Positions 34,525 through 49,505 of a DNA stretch of 64,000 bases are shown in pieces. The notes below the pieces were generated by a model. That model saw only the letters and a program-made list of their open reading frames with translations, ran no database searches and was not told the DNA's origin. Source of the stretch: Gongronella butleri (Eukaryota; Mucoromycota; Mucoromycetes; Mucorales; Cunninghamellaceae); assembly GCA_025201375.1 (NCBI GenBank), contig JAIWZP010000003.1:1116001-1180000 (forward strand), written 5' to 3'. Every line of letters starts with the position of its first letter. Position 1 is the first letter of the stretch. The position numbers were made by a program, and so were the translations under genes.

Positions 34525-36646
34525 TACTGTAAATCTCACCCGAACTCCATTGCAACAGACGCGGGGCAAATACAGTACGTAACAAAGTGGCAATGCATTT
34601 TCAATTTTAGATCGTATACAGTACACCATTCCCACTAACTTAAAGGTCCAAAAAAAAACACACTGATGATCTCCCTCTGGAAGTATGGATGCTTCAACTT
34701 TGTGTTTGATCAGCGAAACGGTGCGTGGCATAAAAAATTGTTTACGTATCATACTGTAGAGTTTGATACTTTGATAATTTGATTTGACGCTCACTGTCAA
34801 TTTTGATTTGATATTGATCTGGATGATGCACAGCAGATCAGACCTTCATCGAAGAAGCTCAGCTGTTGCACGCCACGCATGTTCTCTTTAAAGCTCTCTT
34901 TTTTTTTTATCGCTTTTTCTTTTTTTCTGTTCTCTCTCGCTCTCATTTTTATCAAGAAAAAGCACCAGTCCTATCGTTCACTGTCGCATTATCATACTGT
35001 ATCATACTCGCATTGTCCTCTTTTTACACTTGCTGTCACTTCAATGCCGGCAGGGCGGCAGTCGTCGGCAGATGAATACGTACAGTACGTACAATAAAAA
35101 AACAATTTTGTATGATACAGTATTTTGAACACGGAAAAACGCGTTTTTCCAACTTTGCCCGCTTGCTGTGCCTCCAGAATTTTTTTTACAGCCAACCTGC
35201 CCGCCAATGAAAGATGCGTCACGGCATGATCTATGGCCTGTGCGCGCGATGGTTCCGCCCAATTTTTTTTTGAACGTGCAAATTCCAAAAACGCCACATT
35301 TGTCCTATTTTGCATGTTGCTCGCCATCTGCTTGGTTAATCGACCCCAAAAACAGCTGCGATGGATTCAGCGCAAAATTTGCAGCAAAAAAGCTTAAAAC
35401 ATCAAAGCGCTACGACCACTTTTGAAAAATTCAGGGGTCACTCAGGGGTCACACATTTCAAGCTCAGAAAATGCCAAATTTGGGTTTTTTCGAACTCCGA
35501 TTGATCAATGCATCCAAAACAGGTGACTCCGACAATTTGCTATTGGCAGACAAAATGACAGGTCGCCCCCCCCCCCACCTTAAGAAAAATGTCCAAAGAG
35601 TGACGCATGAACGGCGATCGACTGAGAAAAATGCCTGCTTCGTGCAAATTTTTTTTCAAAAATTTAAGGTTTGACACTTCCAAATTAAGGGTGTGGATTG
35701 CATGGAATTTTTATTTTTTTTATGTTTTTACTGTATTTTTTTTATTTTGCACATTTTTGTTTGCCGAGTGGTGGGCTGCAGGCTGGTGAAATGACCGATG
35801 CAAATTTTGAAACCCAAGCTAGCGCGCTGCAAGTCATCCTATTAGATGTTTCGTCCCTTGTTTGTTAGCAAAACTGCAATAAAATCGGGGGTTGATTAGA
35901 CCGTTGTCGAGCAAATGGCGCGGCGATTGAAGATTTTCGTGAAAAAGCTTTATACTGTACGTATTTTCTTCACCAGTTTTGATCGGATCGCGATGAAACT
36001 GATCTTGTTCGAAGGAGATTCAGCAGCTGCATGCATTCAAATGTCTATGTACAGTACGTACAAATAAGCACCGTTGGTTGTTTTCCCAGTTGTCGAAAAA
36101 ATCAGATTTGAAAATTACTTGATTCGAAGTTTGACCGATTTTTGGAACATACAGGCGTGCAAATAAAGTTCGTTCATCGATCAAACAAACGCTCCAGAAA
36201 CGTCGTCTGGGCTCATCATCTCATACGAATGATGCTAGTTTCATCGCGTCGAAGAACAATACAGTATGACAAGCCAGTGCTAAATTTGCAAAAATACTGT
36301 ACTGTATCGATCGCGAAGATTTGGATTCATCTGCTCAGCGACTCATTCAGTCGACCTCTAATTTTAAATTTTCTTGGAAAGAGACAATTGGTGGCAATCC
36401 GAAATTGCGGGTTGATACTGTAGCTTGGTACGTGGTGATTTTACTAAAACTCGAAACAAGAACAGTACACTTCTTCACTATCATATGATGTACCGGTACG
36501 TATTTTGAGCAATAATGTCGAAATCCTGGGCAAACCGCCTGAGCGATCTTCGGTTTTTAATTTTTTTTGAACAAAGGGGCGCCAAAATTTAACAATCATG
36601 TGGCAAAGTTTCGTGGCCCAGCGATGATGTATCCTTGGCGGTGGTG

Positions 36647-36677
<31 letters not shown>

Positions 36678-36750
36678 ATAGAAAATAAAGGTAGTTGGTC
36701 ATCAGGTTAAAATGGATCCACTTGGCAACCGAGCTACACACTACAGTATT
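34525..36750. repeat. TACWGTA island 2
   Basis: TACTGTA or TACAGTA words recur at about 34529, 34571, 34617, 34749, 34993, 35083, 35117, 35730, 35954, 36051, 36260, 36296, 36417 and 36743, often within TACGTACAGTACGTAC or ATACTGTACTGTATCG. The stretch is AT-rich, lacks genes and encloses repeat B copy 2. It closely resembles the 13.7-16.2 kb island. Confidence 0.6.
35110..35765 (+). repeat. dispersed repeat B, copy 2
   Basis: Second copy of the 13995-14650 unit in the same orientation, aligning over nearly the whole length with roughly 80% identity by eye. It ends in the same T-rich edge followed by TTGCACATTTTTG. A C run near 35571 marks one local difference. Non-coding as far as can be seen. 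Confidence 0.75.
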
Positions 36751-36884
36751 ATAGCGCTTCGATGCATTGTCCCCGTCTTTCTATGATATGATATGATATC
36801 CAAATCTGCGGCTGACTTGACGGATCGCGAGAAAATGACAAAGTCAGCTTTTAGAAACTTGCAATTTTTCTATGAATTTTGGAC

Positions 36885-37005
36885 AAGCAGCGGTGGAACT
36901 GGGTTAATTCGACAGAGAATCGAATTGTGCATGTTTTATCATAGTAGCGCATTGTGGGTTATCTTATCGATTTGCCGAGCAAATTGGGCTGGAAATCTTC
37001 ATGAT
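36885..37005 (+). repeat. short dispersed repeat C, copy 1
   Basis: About 120 nt resembling 61860-61975: AACTGGGTTAATTCGACAGA then GAATCGAATT, and later CCGAGCAAATTGGGCTGGAA then ATCTT. The match is partial and decayed. Confidence 0.35.
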
Positions 37006-37132
37006 AATTGAGGCATTGATCACTTTTTTTTTTTTTTTTTTTTTTTTTTGACACGCCGACGGCAGCCACTTCTGATTGAAACAAATTCACATGCAAAAAG
37101 GGACTGGAGAATGGAGGGTGATTCACAAAAAG

Positions 37133-37138
37133 TTTATT
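37133..37138 (-). terminator. AATAAA polyadenylation signal (minus strand)
   Basis: TTTATT on the + strand, 73 nt beyond the stop of the OPT transporter gene. Confidence 0.5.
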
Positions 37139-37210
37139 GTACAGCAAGTAAATTATACAAGTAAAAAGGTATCATAAATTAAAAAAAAGCAAGAAAACAA
37201 GGGTGACCTT

Positions 37211-39841
37211 CTAAGCGGGGATGACGCCGTCCCAGGCGGCGGCGGCGAGCGGGCATTGATCGACCGAGTCGGTGTTGTTGCCCCACCAGGTAGGGAAGTT
37301 GATGTTTGAGTAATGGAAGGCGAAGAAAATGACAACGGCCGCGACGGCGACGCCCGAATCGAGAGCCGCAGACAAGACGTAATTGTACTTTTTCCACCAG
37401 GCATTGAAGTGGCGCTTGATGTAGTAGTTGAAGATGAAACCGACGAGCATCCAGGTGGGCGCGGCGGCCGTGGGCGCGGGCGGGTAGGGAAGGGGACCCA
37501 TCATGACGACAGGGATCGAGATGTGCCTGACCCACGAGTTGGGGTACTTCTTGTACAGCAGCCAAAAGGGGACGGGCAGCAAGAAGCCGATGAGCAAAAA
37601 GTAAGGCAGCGCAGCGTACAGGGAGCCAGAGGGAAAGAACATGTTGGGGCCAATCAAACCCCAGATGACGGACGAGCTGCCAAAGAGATTCATGTTGGGG
37701 CAGGTCCAGGGGTAGGCGCCTTTTGTGCAAACGTTGTTGATGGTGGACATCAGGTATTCGGTGGTGCCGAGGCAGACAAACGACGCGAGGATGGTGCCAA
37801 TGATTTGGAAAATGAACATTTCACGGGGAGGGATCTTCATATAGTGGCCGAGCTTCATGTCTTGGGAAAAGAGCAGCGCCTGGCGGACCGTGATGTAGCC
37901 ATACGTCTTGAAAATCATGTTACCAATGGGATGGCCGGGGGCAATGGCACCATAGACCCACTCGGTGATCATGGAAATGGTGGGGGCTTGCGACGTGATG
38001 GCGGTGACAATGCCCATGGGCAGCAACCACACAAAAGCGAGCACAAGCGCGACAATGAGGGCCCACCAAGGCATGTCCGAGGGGAAACACACGACGGTGG
38101 CGAAACCAGCGCCGACCGTGATGGCAAAGAGCACAATGTACCACCAGGCAGGCACTGCCTTGTACTGGTCCATGAGGCGCGCGTGGATGTCGTCGGAATC
38201 CTGACGGGCGCTCTTAAAGCGGGCAAGAATGTCCTTGCCATTGTACAGGATGGTGTGGGTAATGATAGCACCGAGTGTCGCGAGACCCTGGCCATAGCAG
38301 ATGGCAAAGAACGAGGTGATGCGCACGGGCGAGTATTCCTCATAGGCGGTCACGTTGAGTGTATTGTCAGGGTTCAGGATCCGCGTGCGATTGTACGAAT
38401 TGCCCCATTGGTCGTACAAACTCGTGTCGTAAAAGGGGAACGTCTTTGCATCCCAGGTGTTGGTGTAGTAAAAGGCAGGCACAAGGATGTAGATGAAGAT
38501 AACGAAGCCGGCAAACATGTTGGCCTCCACAGTGAAAGGAATGGCAAGCGCGCTGGGATACCAGGCAGACAATGTCGCCCAGTCAAGCGTGAAAGAGCCA
38601 AGACCAAGACCTGACAGACCACTGCCCAATTGAGACACGAGCACTGAGTCCCGGTTGATCCAGCTGTTCGTGCAAAGAAAAAAAGTCAAAAAAAAAAAAA
38701 GCGCGCGTCAGCAAAAATTTCATGTCGCGTCACACATGCGTGCCTTTTTTGTGTCACTTTTTGTTTGTGCAACTTACCAAACCCAGGAGATGCTTGTGAG
38801 CACAGGGATCATGAATCCGGGGAAGAAATACCAGACAAACGATGCAATAAACGCGATCAAAAAGAAGCGATTACGCGACATGCTCAAACCAGTGGACGTG
38901 GCCTCAGCATCGCGCACGGCCTTGGGTGTCTTTTTGTGAAGCGTGTGGAAAAGCGTGGCGTTGACAAGATTCACAGGCCACACCTAGACAAAATGATAAA
39001 AAAGAGTTAGGTTCAACCATGTACCTTAGATTTGCTTTTCTCACGCGCAAAATCGCGATGAAAAGACCCGTCGACCCGTCAAAGACTGTGTATGCTTACC
39101 ATGGACGCAGGACGCACGAGATAACGCTGGAGAGCGCCAGCCAGGCTGAACCCGATCAGGCTAGTTGTCAGAATTAGCAACAGACCACCACCAAAACCCC
39201 AGTCTTGGTTGTAGTAAATGCGTTGCACGACAATGATATCAATTGCATCGAAGGATGTTGCAGCCTGTGGGAAAAATAAAGCAAATAGACACGTCAGCAT
39301 GCGAAAAAGAAAAAGGGACTGTGCGAATCAAATCTTACCGCGTTGGCCATGACCGTGATGAGGGTGTGCTCCTTGACGCCAAAGGGACCAGGGTTCAAGT
39401 TGAATTTAAAGCGGCCAAAACCGATTTCACGCGATGGCAAGATTTTCTCAAACAGCTTGCCGGCAGGGAAGGCGAGCAGCTGGACGACAATGACCTTGAT
39501 GGTCAAAGGATTGGCACGGAACCAAAAGAACTATCCGAGAAAGAAAAGAGAGCAAAAATGAGCAATTGCGCACGAAAAAAGTCAAAAGATCGTCTTACCT
39601 GGTTCGTAAACGAGATGGCCAAGCTGAAGACGATGCCCCAGAACCAGGCACGGAAGGTGGCGGTGGGTATCGTGGTGTCATCGGTAGGCGGAATGCTCGC
39701 GCGCACTTCTTCAATGGGCGAGTCCTCAATGTGCGAGATTTTGGCTTCCAGCTTCTCCTCGTCAGGCAACTCCACCGAGCTGGCCTCCGATGTCACATAA
39801 GCTTCTTTAAGGGAGGCAACAGCCACCTTTTCGTCGGACAT
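37211..39841 (-). CDS. oligopeptide transporter, OPT family
   Basis: Five exons on the minus strand (39841-39599, 39530-39339, 39264-39100, 38983-38778, 38663-37211) give 752 residues, the usual OPT size. A soluble acidic N terminus precedes about a dozen or more hydrophobic helices. OPT hallmarks are FNLNPGPFGVKEHTLITVMA near the start of the membrane domain, SWVCWINRDSVLVSQLGSG across the last intron, SQDMKLGHYMKIPPREMF, and NPGPFN-like and PWTCPN motifs. OPT proteins import small peptides or related substrates, including glutathione and siderophore-type conjugates, across the plasma membrane using protons. The substrate cannot be told from sequence. All four introns are GT-AG and their phases match. 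It is divergent from the alpha/beta-hydrolase gene with a 1.9-kb spacer. Confidence 0.95.
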
Positions 39842-41710
39842 GATGTGTGTTTTATGTATGTGCGGCTGGGGGGGGGATGGACGAAAGGAAAAAAAAAGTG
39901 GGGCTGGTGGTATCCGGGTGCAGGAAAAAAAAAAAAAGAGAGTTGCAGATCAAATGAAGAAAAAGAAAGGCACACCAACCTTATCACGGTCCCTTTTTAT
40001 TGCCCCTCAGATTGTAATTCGATAAAAAAGGAAATAGCCAATCATTCTGCATAAAAGTCGTCGAGCACGACATCAAGGGCAAATGGCAGCTGCGGCCTGG
40101 GTTGGAAAAAAAAAGTTTTCTGCCGAGTAGGGTCGTTCCGCGCCTTTTGATTGAACGATAATGGCGACATTTTGCAAAAATTTATTCACCAATGGCATCG
40201 CGTCCTTTGACACCTTTTGTGCTGTCCCAAAGGCATCATCCGTGCTCCCGCAGGCGCCATGTTGCTCTTGTAATCACGCCATCACTCCTCCAAGCACCTA
40301 TTTTTTTTGTATTATTATTTTTTTTTTTATGTGAGAGATGGCCCTGCGCCGAGCGATCGGGGATGACCGAGAGGGGAAATTGGTGGCGTCCAAACGACAC
40401 AGCCAAAAAGCCTTTCTGTTGAAACATCGAAAAGCGCGGGTTTTGCTGACAAACCCAACAGGGTCCGCCTTTGGTCAGCGCGACCCTCAACAACATGCGG
40501 CCCGATCCGCCGCCTCTTCTGGGGGCTTCCATTGCTAGTGTCTGTGCACCGGACCCTTGCATCAAACACGGGACAATTGCACTGAAACAAACAAAAGCGA
40601 AGAAAAAAAAAAAACGAAACAGGGGCAAGGTGACACATACGCGTGCACAATGGGTTTGACCCCGTGTTTTTCAAGTGCGTGTGCCTTGCGTCGGCATAGC
40701 CCGGCCAATTCATGCTTGTCATAAGGGAGTCAGTCAATGCAACAAGCGCCACAAGGGCGCCTGGCTTCCCACGGGACTGGTCTCGGCCAAAAATGGCGCT
40801 TGTCACGCCACATACGCGTCGAGTGGCCCGCACAAGCACGCAAGACCACCTTTGTCAAGAGCTGCTTCGATTTGGGAGGAAGGAGCGCGGCGCGCGAGTG
40901 GGTGCGACCGATGGCGTCATGCAAAAGACGGCGCATTGATTGGCTGGATCAGTGTCCCTGGCTGCTCAAGCTTAAAAAATGCCCTCAACATGAAAGTCAA
41001 TTCACGCAAAACGTTGCCGATCCCATTCCGAAACCTTGAATGGCCAACGCATTTTGACACGCATTTGCTTTTTTCTGTCATACTTATGGGGTTTGTAATG
41101 CTTCGATCGGGTCACGCAGACGATCACCCCGCGTTTGGCGTATGCGTGAGGCATATTGGACAGAGTGTTCTCGGCGACACACCAATCAAACGCGCCTTGA
41201 CACAGGATTTGCGTTGTTGCTCGGGAATGTGACCAATGAATGATGCTAGGGCAACACCTTTTTTGACAGGTTGTTGCTTTCGAGACCTGAGCAAACTGGA
41301 GCAAGCAGGACGGGCCACGGCATCTTAAAAAGGCAACAGCCGATTGCCGGGCCGCCGGGTTCTGAATTCATACTTTTTTTTTTTTGAGCGCACGCTTGGT
41401 GAATCGCGATACAATGGAGACACGGCCGTGCGGACGCGATCGCAGCGTGGTGGAGTTGTTCATCGAAACACACGTGAATATGCGACTGCTGGCGGCCCCA
41501 ATTCCCCATGGGCGTATCAGAACGCGGGAAAACAAGGGAATTGTTGCTTACCAAGGAGAAGTGGCGGGTGGCGACACCGCCGCCAATAAAAAATCAGGGC
41601 ACAGCAAGTCCCTATTTCTTTTTTTCTTTCGCTCTCTCTGTGTCTCTCCTTTTTTTTTATATCTCTTTTGCGCCTTATTCCCCATACATTTTTATTTTTA
41701 TATAATATTT
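39842..41710. other. divergent spacer between the OPT and hydrolase genes
   Basis: No gene recognised. It must carry both promoters. A T/C-rich leader runs from about 41610 to the hydrolase start. Open frames near 40327-41232 show no domain signature. Confidence 0.45.
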
Positions 41711-43039
41711 ATGGCGTCAGTGCAGCTTTTTCACGGTGAAAAGACGGTGCAAGTGCCTTCGCAAAGCGGTAGCGGCCAGCAGTCGTTCTTGGAGCTGATC
41801 CAGAGCTGTCCTCATTTGGGTGGCAAGGAGTCTCTGTTCGAAGCGACCAAATATCTGTTCAACGGGCACCTGCAGACCGCCTATGCCGCTTTTTACAAGG
41901 GCACGCCCAGCATGGATCTTATCAAGTACGACCGCCATCACCTGGTGCTCGAGGACGGCGGCGCCATTGCTTTGGATTGGTGGCCACGCCTTGCTTCGGC
42001 CGATGTAACCATTGAAAAGCCCGTGGTCGTATACCTGCACGGGTTGACCGGCGGGAGTCACGAATCGTACATCCGCGGTGTCATTGAAGAGGTAAAGCAA
42101 AAAAGGCAAGTCCCGAAAGCGTGCTGACGCAGCCCATTTTTCTTTCTTTTGACAGCTCACATCGAGATCTGACGCATTCCAGACGGTGGTGATCAACAAC
42201 CGGGGATGCGGCCGCAGCGAGATTCGCACGCCCAAGCTCTTCAGCGGACGTTATACGGATGACGTTCGCTACGCGTTTAAACAGATTCAACAACGCGTCA
42301 AACCTGGTACTCCCATCATTGCGCTTGGATTCTCGCTCGGTGCAAACATTCTCGTCAATTACCTCGGCGAAGAGGGCGACCGCACGCCCATCACTGCTGC
42401 CGTCTCGGTCGCTAATCCATTTGATTTTGAAAAGTAAGCCAAAAAACGAGACAAAAAAAATACAACACCTGGGCATTAATCACCCTTTAGGACGAGCCAC
42501 ATTTTGACAACCCAGACGTTTTCCCGCCATGCGTACTCGGCCAGCATGGGCACCAGTCTGAAAAACATGTTTAAGCTGTAAGAACAAGGCAATAAGGCGC
42601 GAGTTGTCTCATTTATATCTCATTTTTGTCTTTTTTTTATTTTTGCAGCCACGAGCCTGTGCTTCACAAATGCGACAAGATTGACGCCGACGAGATCATG
42701 GCCGGGTACACGCTGCGCGACTTTGACGATGCGTTTACACGTCGTATGTTTGACTATCCGTCCGTGGACGCGTATTACAAGGATGCCAGCTCGACGCAGC
42801 GGATTTGTAATGTCAAGGTGCCACTTTTGTGCCTGAACGCGCTGGATGATCCCATTGCGCACCACACGGCGCTACCCTATGAGGAAGTCAAGGCCAATGA
42901 GCACGTCATTTTGGCCGTGACATCACACGGTGGCCATATTGGCTACTTTGAAAACATGGTCAGCCCGTCGCGTTGGCTGTCCAAGCCGCTGGTGGAATTC
43001 ATCATGGCTGTCGCCGACGCGTACACGGAAAAGGCGTAG
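41711..43039 (+). CDS. YheT/EEB1-type alpha/beta hydrolase
   Basis: Four exons (41711-42091, 42156-42433, 42491-42577, 42649-43039) give 378 residues. The oxyanion-side motif HGLTGGSHESY, the nucleophile elbow GFSLG (185-189, Ser187), an Asp in NALDDP (315 or 316) and His345 in SHGGHIGYF make a complete catalytic triad of the alpha/beta-hydrolase fold. NNRGCGRSEI and GRYTDD are typical of the YheT/ABHD1-3/EEB1-EHT1 group, whose yeast members are medium-chain acyltransferase/esterases making fatty-acid ethyl esters. The exact substrate is inferred. No signal peptide is seen; yeast relatives are on lipid droplets or mitochondria. All junction phases agree and introns are 56-71 nt. The start ATG directly follows a TATAATATTT stretch. 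Confidence 0.92.
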
Positions 43040-43106
43040 ACACACTGCATCATCGATATCCCCCCTCTTTTTATTTTTAACCGATAGAACTCTTGATTTT
43101 TAGACG

Positions 43107-43112
43107 AATAAA
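43107..43112 (+). terminator. AATAAA polyadenylation signal
   Basis: AATAAA 67 nt after the hydrolase stop codon. Confidence 0.5.
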
Positions 43113-43429
43113 AAGATGGAAGAGACAAAACTTGTACAAGGAATGCACATTGTGGCCATCTTCCATTTGAGATGCACGCTGCCAAGTTTGAAATAATTGA
43201 TCAACTTGATGTATAGCAAATGGGTGCTTTTTGGAATTTTGACGCAATGCGCAGCATTGCTTGGACTGAGCTTTGTCAAATATATTTGGCTACGCGTGTC
43301 TTGCGCCTGACGCGTACTGTGCAATTTAAAATGGAAATCGATTCAATGGTTGACGAGAAAATCACAATGACAGCTTATTTTACTACCAAGTTCACTGTTT
43401 GATGAAAGGTGCGATGAAATCATACGCGA

Positions 43430-44175
43430 AAGGGACGTCAACTATTGTACGGAGTAAATTCGACGTTTCTCGTTCGAATGAGCCCACTAAGTCGCTGCGA
43501 CCACTAGATGGCACGCAATGGCCATGTTCAAAAATCACGGATTTTCCAAGGGATACAGTCGACGACTTGAAAATGGCAAAAGTTTGGGCCACGGATCGCC
43601 ACTCCATTCAACCACATGGTATTTCGCACCTTGGAAACCGACAAAAATGCATTAAAATCCAGGGGTCCATCGACCAGTTTTGGAGAAAAACGCATTTTTC
43701 GCCATTTTTTCGACTCAAGGTGATGTTGACGACGAATGATCACAGCTGCTTGAAACACGCGTCACCGCAAAGAACAGAAGCTGGCGCGTATGTGGCTATC
43801 GATAATCTATGAAAAAGTGGAGTTTTGGGGCATTTTCAGATGAGGGGCATTTTATATGTCAACTTTGACGCGTCAAAAACCGCGTCAGTCGACGCGTGAC
43901 ACGCGCCGGTTCTAATCGAAATCCATGCGCCTGGCGTCTCTCTTGCTAGTGGACGCGTCAGCGCGATCACTTGACGCATACGATCCCGTGTCATTCGCAT
44001 CCAAAATAAAATCGAAAATCGCGCATAGCTCGTCAACGAGTAGTTGGACCTCGCTCTTTTTCGGCATTTTCCGTGGTTTCTCCATGCGCTTTATCATGTG
44101 GATAAGTATGGCGCGATTCTGTGAATCCATTTTTTCATTTTTTGTTTTGAAGCTGGTTGCAGCCATTTTTTAATT
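43430..44175 (-). repeat. dispersed repeat A, copy 3 (reversed)
   Basis: Reverse-complement copy of repeat A. On the + strand it starts with the end block TCGTTCGAATGAGCCCACT near 43470, then GGATTTTCCAAGGG. It carries GACGCGTC boxes near 43868-43890 and 43952, and ends beyond the GGTTTCTCCATG block near 44078. It sits between the hydrolase and MCM7 genes without touching either. Confidence 0.75.
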
Positions 44176-44486
44176 TGCGTGTTTGCGCCCGTCATGACCT
44201 GTCTAAGTGCTGTCTAGGCGTCCCATTCGGTATTTCCAGCCTGCCAATCCGCAATGCAACCCTTTCCGGGGCTTGATCGGATCACCGCAAGGCCAGCTTT
44301 CAGCGAATTCGTGCGTTTTGGCGTTTTTGATGCCATTTGCATGATCATACATGAGTTGACGTGCACTGGCCATGTTGAAAATGAAATCTGGATGAATTCT
44401 GCTCGTAATTGTCCGCGGCCGCATCCTTGTCACGCATGTTTTTATACGCGCAAAAGGCACTAATTACTTTTTGTCAGAGAGATCAT

Positions 44487-44492
44487 TTTATT
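44487..44492 (-). terminator. AATAAA polyadenylation signal (minus strand)
   Basis: TTTATT on the + strand, about 170 nt past the MCM7 stop. The 44176-44664 spacer holds no other feature. Confidence 0.45.
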
Positions 44493-44664
44493 CATTGACC
44501 AATAAAGATGGGAGACGAGGGAAAAACTATAAGAGTGTATCTACATGTGAATGGAGGGGGAGGGGGAGGGCGATAAAAGAAAAAAAGGGACGAATATGAA
44601 GACTTAGATGAAAAAAGGGAGGAAAAAGGGGAGAAAATAGACGAATTGAAAATAGCGGATCGTT

Positions 44665-47543
<2,879 letters not shown>

Positions 47544-49505
47544 GACCCAAGAGACACAAACAAAAGAGGAAAAAAGGGAAGAAAGAGGTCAAAAGAAAAG
47601 AGAAAAGAGAAAATTAAAAAAATCTTGACACGGTCATGAAAACACAGGTCGCAAAAGCGCGCCGCCTAAAAAAAAAAAAAAAAGAGTGACCGGCAAACAC
47701 GAATTTTTCGAGACAGTCCGGGCGCGCGGTCTTTTTCCAATTTGGCGAGCCGGCCGATGCCAATTGACCTGTTGTTTGTTGCTTCCATGAAGGAAGAACA
47801 ATGAAAAACGAGACAACAAAGTGGCGTGCCTTGTCAGCCATCACGCCTTGCTTTTCTTTTTTTTCTTTTTTTCTTTTTTCTTTGTTTTTCTTTGTTCTTT
47901 TTTTTTTTTTTTTTTTTTTTTTTGCTTTTGCTGCGCAAATGGCCAAGCAGAGAGCGTCCCTGGTGGATGAGGCACCTTTAATGTATGTGCACTGGAACCA
48001 TTTCATTGTCCTTTTTATTGAGATCACGAAACAAAAGAGACATCCCAGGCAAAGGGCACAAAAATGCGTGCTTTGAGTCAAATTGCAGGCGCATTCGATT
48101 TTTTTGTTTCATTTCATTTCCTTTCATTTTCATTTATTGCTGCGCAATGGCAAAGCAAAAAAAAGGGTGGCCAATTTGGCGCGTGGTGCAATTGGTCCAA
48201 TGAGCGCACACTCTCAATTACAATTGACGATTTCCCCTTTTTGTCGATTCATTAAAGAAGAAGGCACGCATGGGCAGGGAAATTTTTTTTAAAATAACGC
48301 GCATGTTACCATCTTCTGGCAATTCAATGCGACTGTCACGACCATGTTGCTGCGCAATGGGTAAAAAAAAAATAAAGAAAAAAATAGAGCGTGTGTCTTT
48401 TAGTGATTTGGCCCCTTTTTTTATTACATGGCCCAATGGACCCTCGTCATGGCCCAACGCCCCCCCCCCCCTTGGGAGCGTGCTATCGTCATCAGCAATT
48501 GTGCATAAAGATGGACGAGATGGGGGAGTTTTTTTGGCCACTCTTTTTTAAAGTTCATCATTTCAATATTGGTTCAAATTGGCATCGTCTTCGTGAAACA
48601 GGTACATTGGCCCTCCCAAAATAAACCCAGAACCCTTCTCTTGCACAAGGAACAAAATAAAAAAAATAAACAGGCGTGGCCGCGCATCCGGGACACGGAT
48701 GAAAAGGAGGGGGCCGAGGCGTATTGTTCAAGGCCGCCCAAAAGGGTGGCACAAGAACACAAGAGCACAAAGAGCAGGTGGCAAAAAACAAAACAATGGA
48801 AAAAAACGAGTTGGTTGCCTTTCAAGGTGAACATCATTTCGGGTGTTCAATGTTTTGGTCCGATAGAAAGTTGCTTTTTTGAGCTTTTAGCGCCTTTTGT
48901 CGATCGTTCACGAAAAAAAAAAGGGATGGAAGAGATGCGTGATAAGCACAAGGGGTAGAACAACAATGAACCTCCCTTTTTTATTTATTTTCATCACCAT
49001 GAAAAGGCGCTTTCCCCTCCCTCCCCAAGCCCACTTCATACAATCGGTGCGGGCAAGAATAGAAACACAATAGAGAGAGCCCAAGGGATCATGGAAAGGC
49101 GCGTTTCATTTTTCGTCACGCACGTTGCCAACCAAAAAAAAAAAAAAAAACAAGGTTTGGATGGCTCTCAACTGTTGAGCTTGTCAAAAAAAAAGGAGAA
49201 ACGCAGAATGCCCTAATTTTTTTTTCTTCTTCCTCTTTCTTCTTCCTTTTTCTCGCTCTTTTTTTTTTACACACGCGCACCCTTGCTTACTCGTTTCGCT
49301 CGCTTGCTTTTTCCCTCTTTCCACCCTTTTCTCCCCTTATTTTTCCCTTTTAGCGAGTGTGTGCCTTGAGACCTCTCGGCGGGTGCCTGCTTTTTTTTTG
49401 TTGTTTTCTTTTTTGTGTTGCTCCCCATCCCCCTCCTTTTTTTTTACCACCTTTTTTTTCCCTATTTCCTTGCAGTAACAGCGACGCTCTCTCGCTCTAT
49501 TGACT
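47544..49505. other. divergent spacer between MCM7 and the RasGEF gene
   Basis: No gene recognised. The MCM7-proximal part is A/G-rich on the + strand (T/C-rich in gene orientation). T runs near 47860-47930 and a T/C-rich leader at 49220-49480 flank it. Confidence 0.45.

Noticed and set aside
37313..38614. Long + strand open frame of 433 codons
   Set aside because: It lies exactly antisense to the OPT transporter exon and has no domain; it is a composition shadow.
40675..41232. + strand frame of 185 codons between the OPT and hydrolase genes
   Set aside because: No known motif, and Cys/His/Arg-rich mixed composition typical of chance frames.
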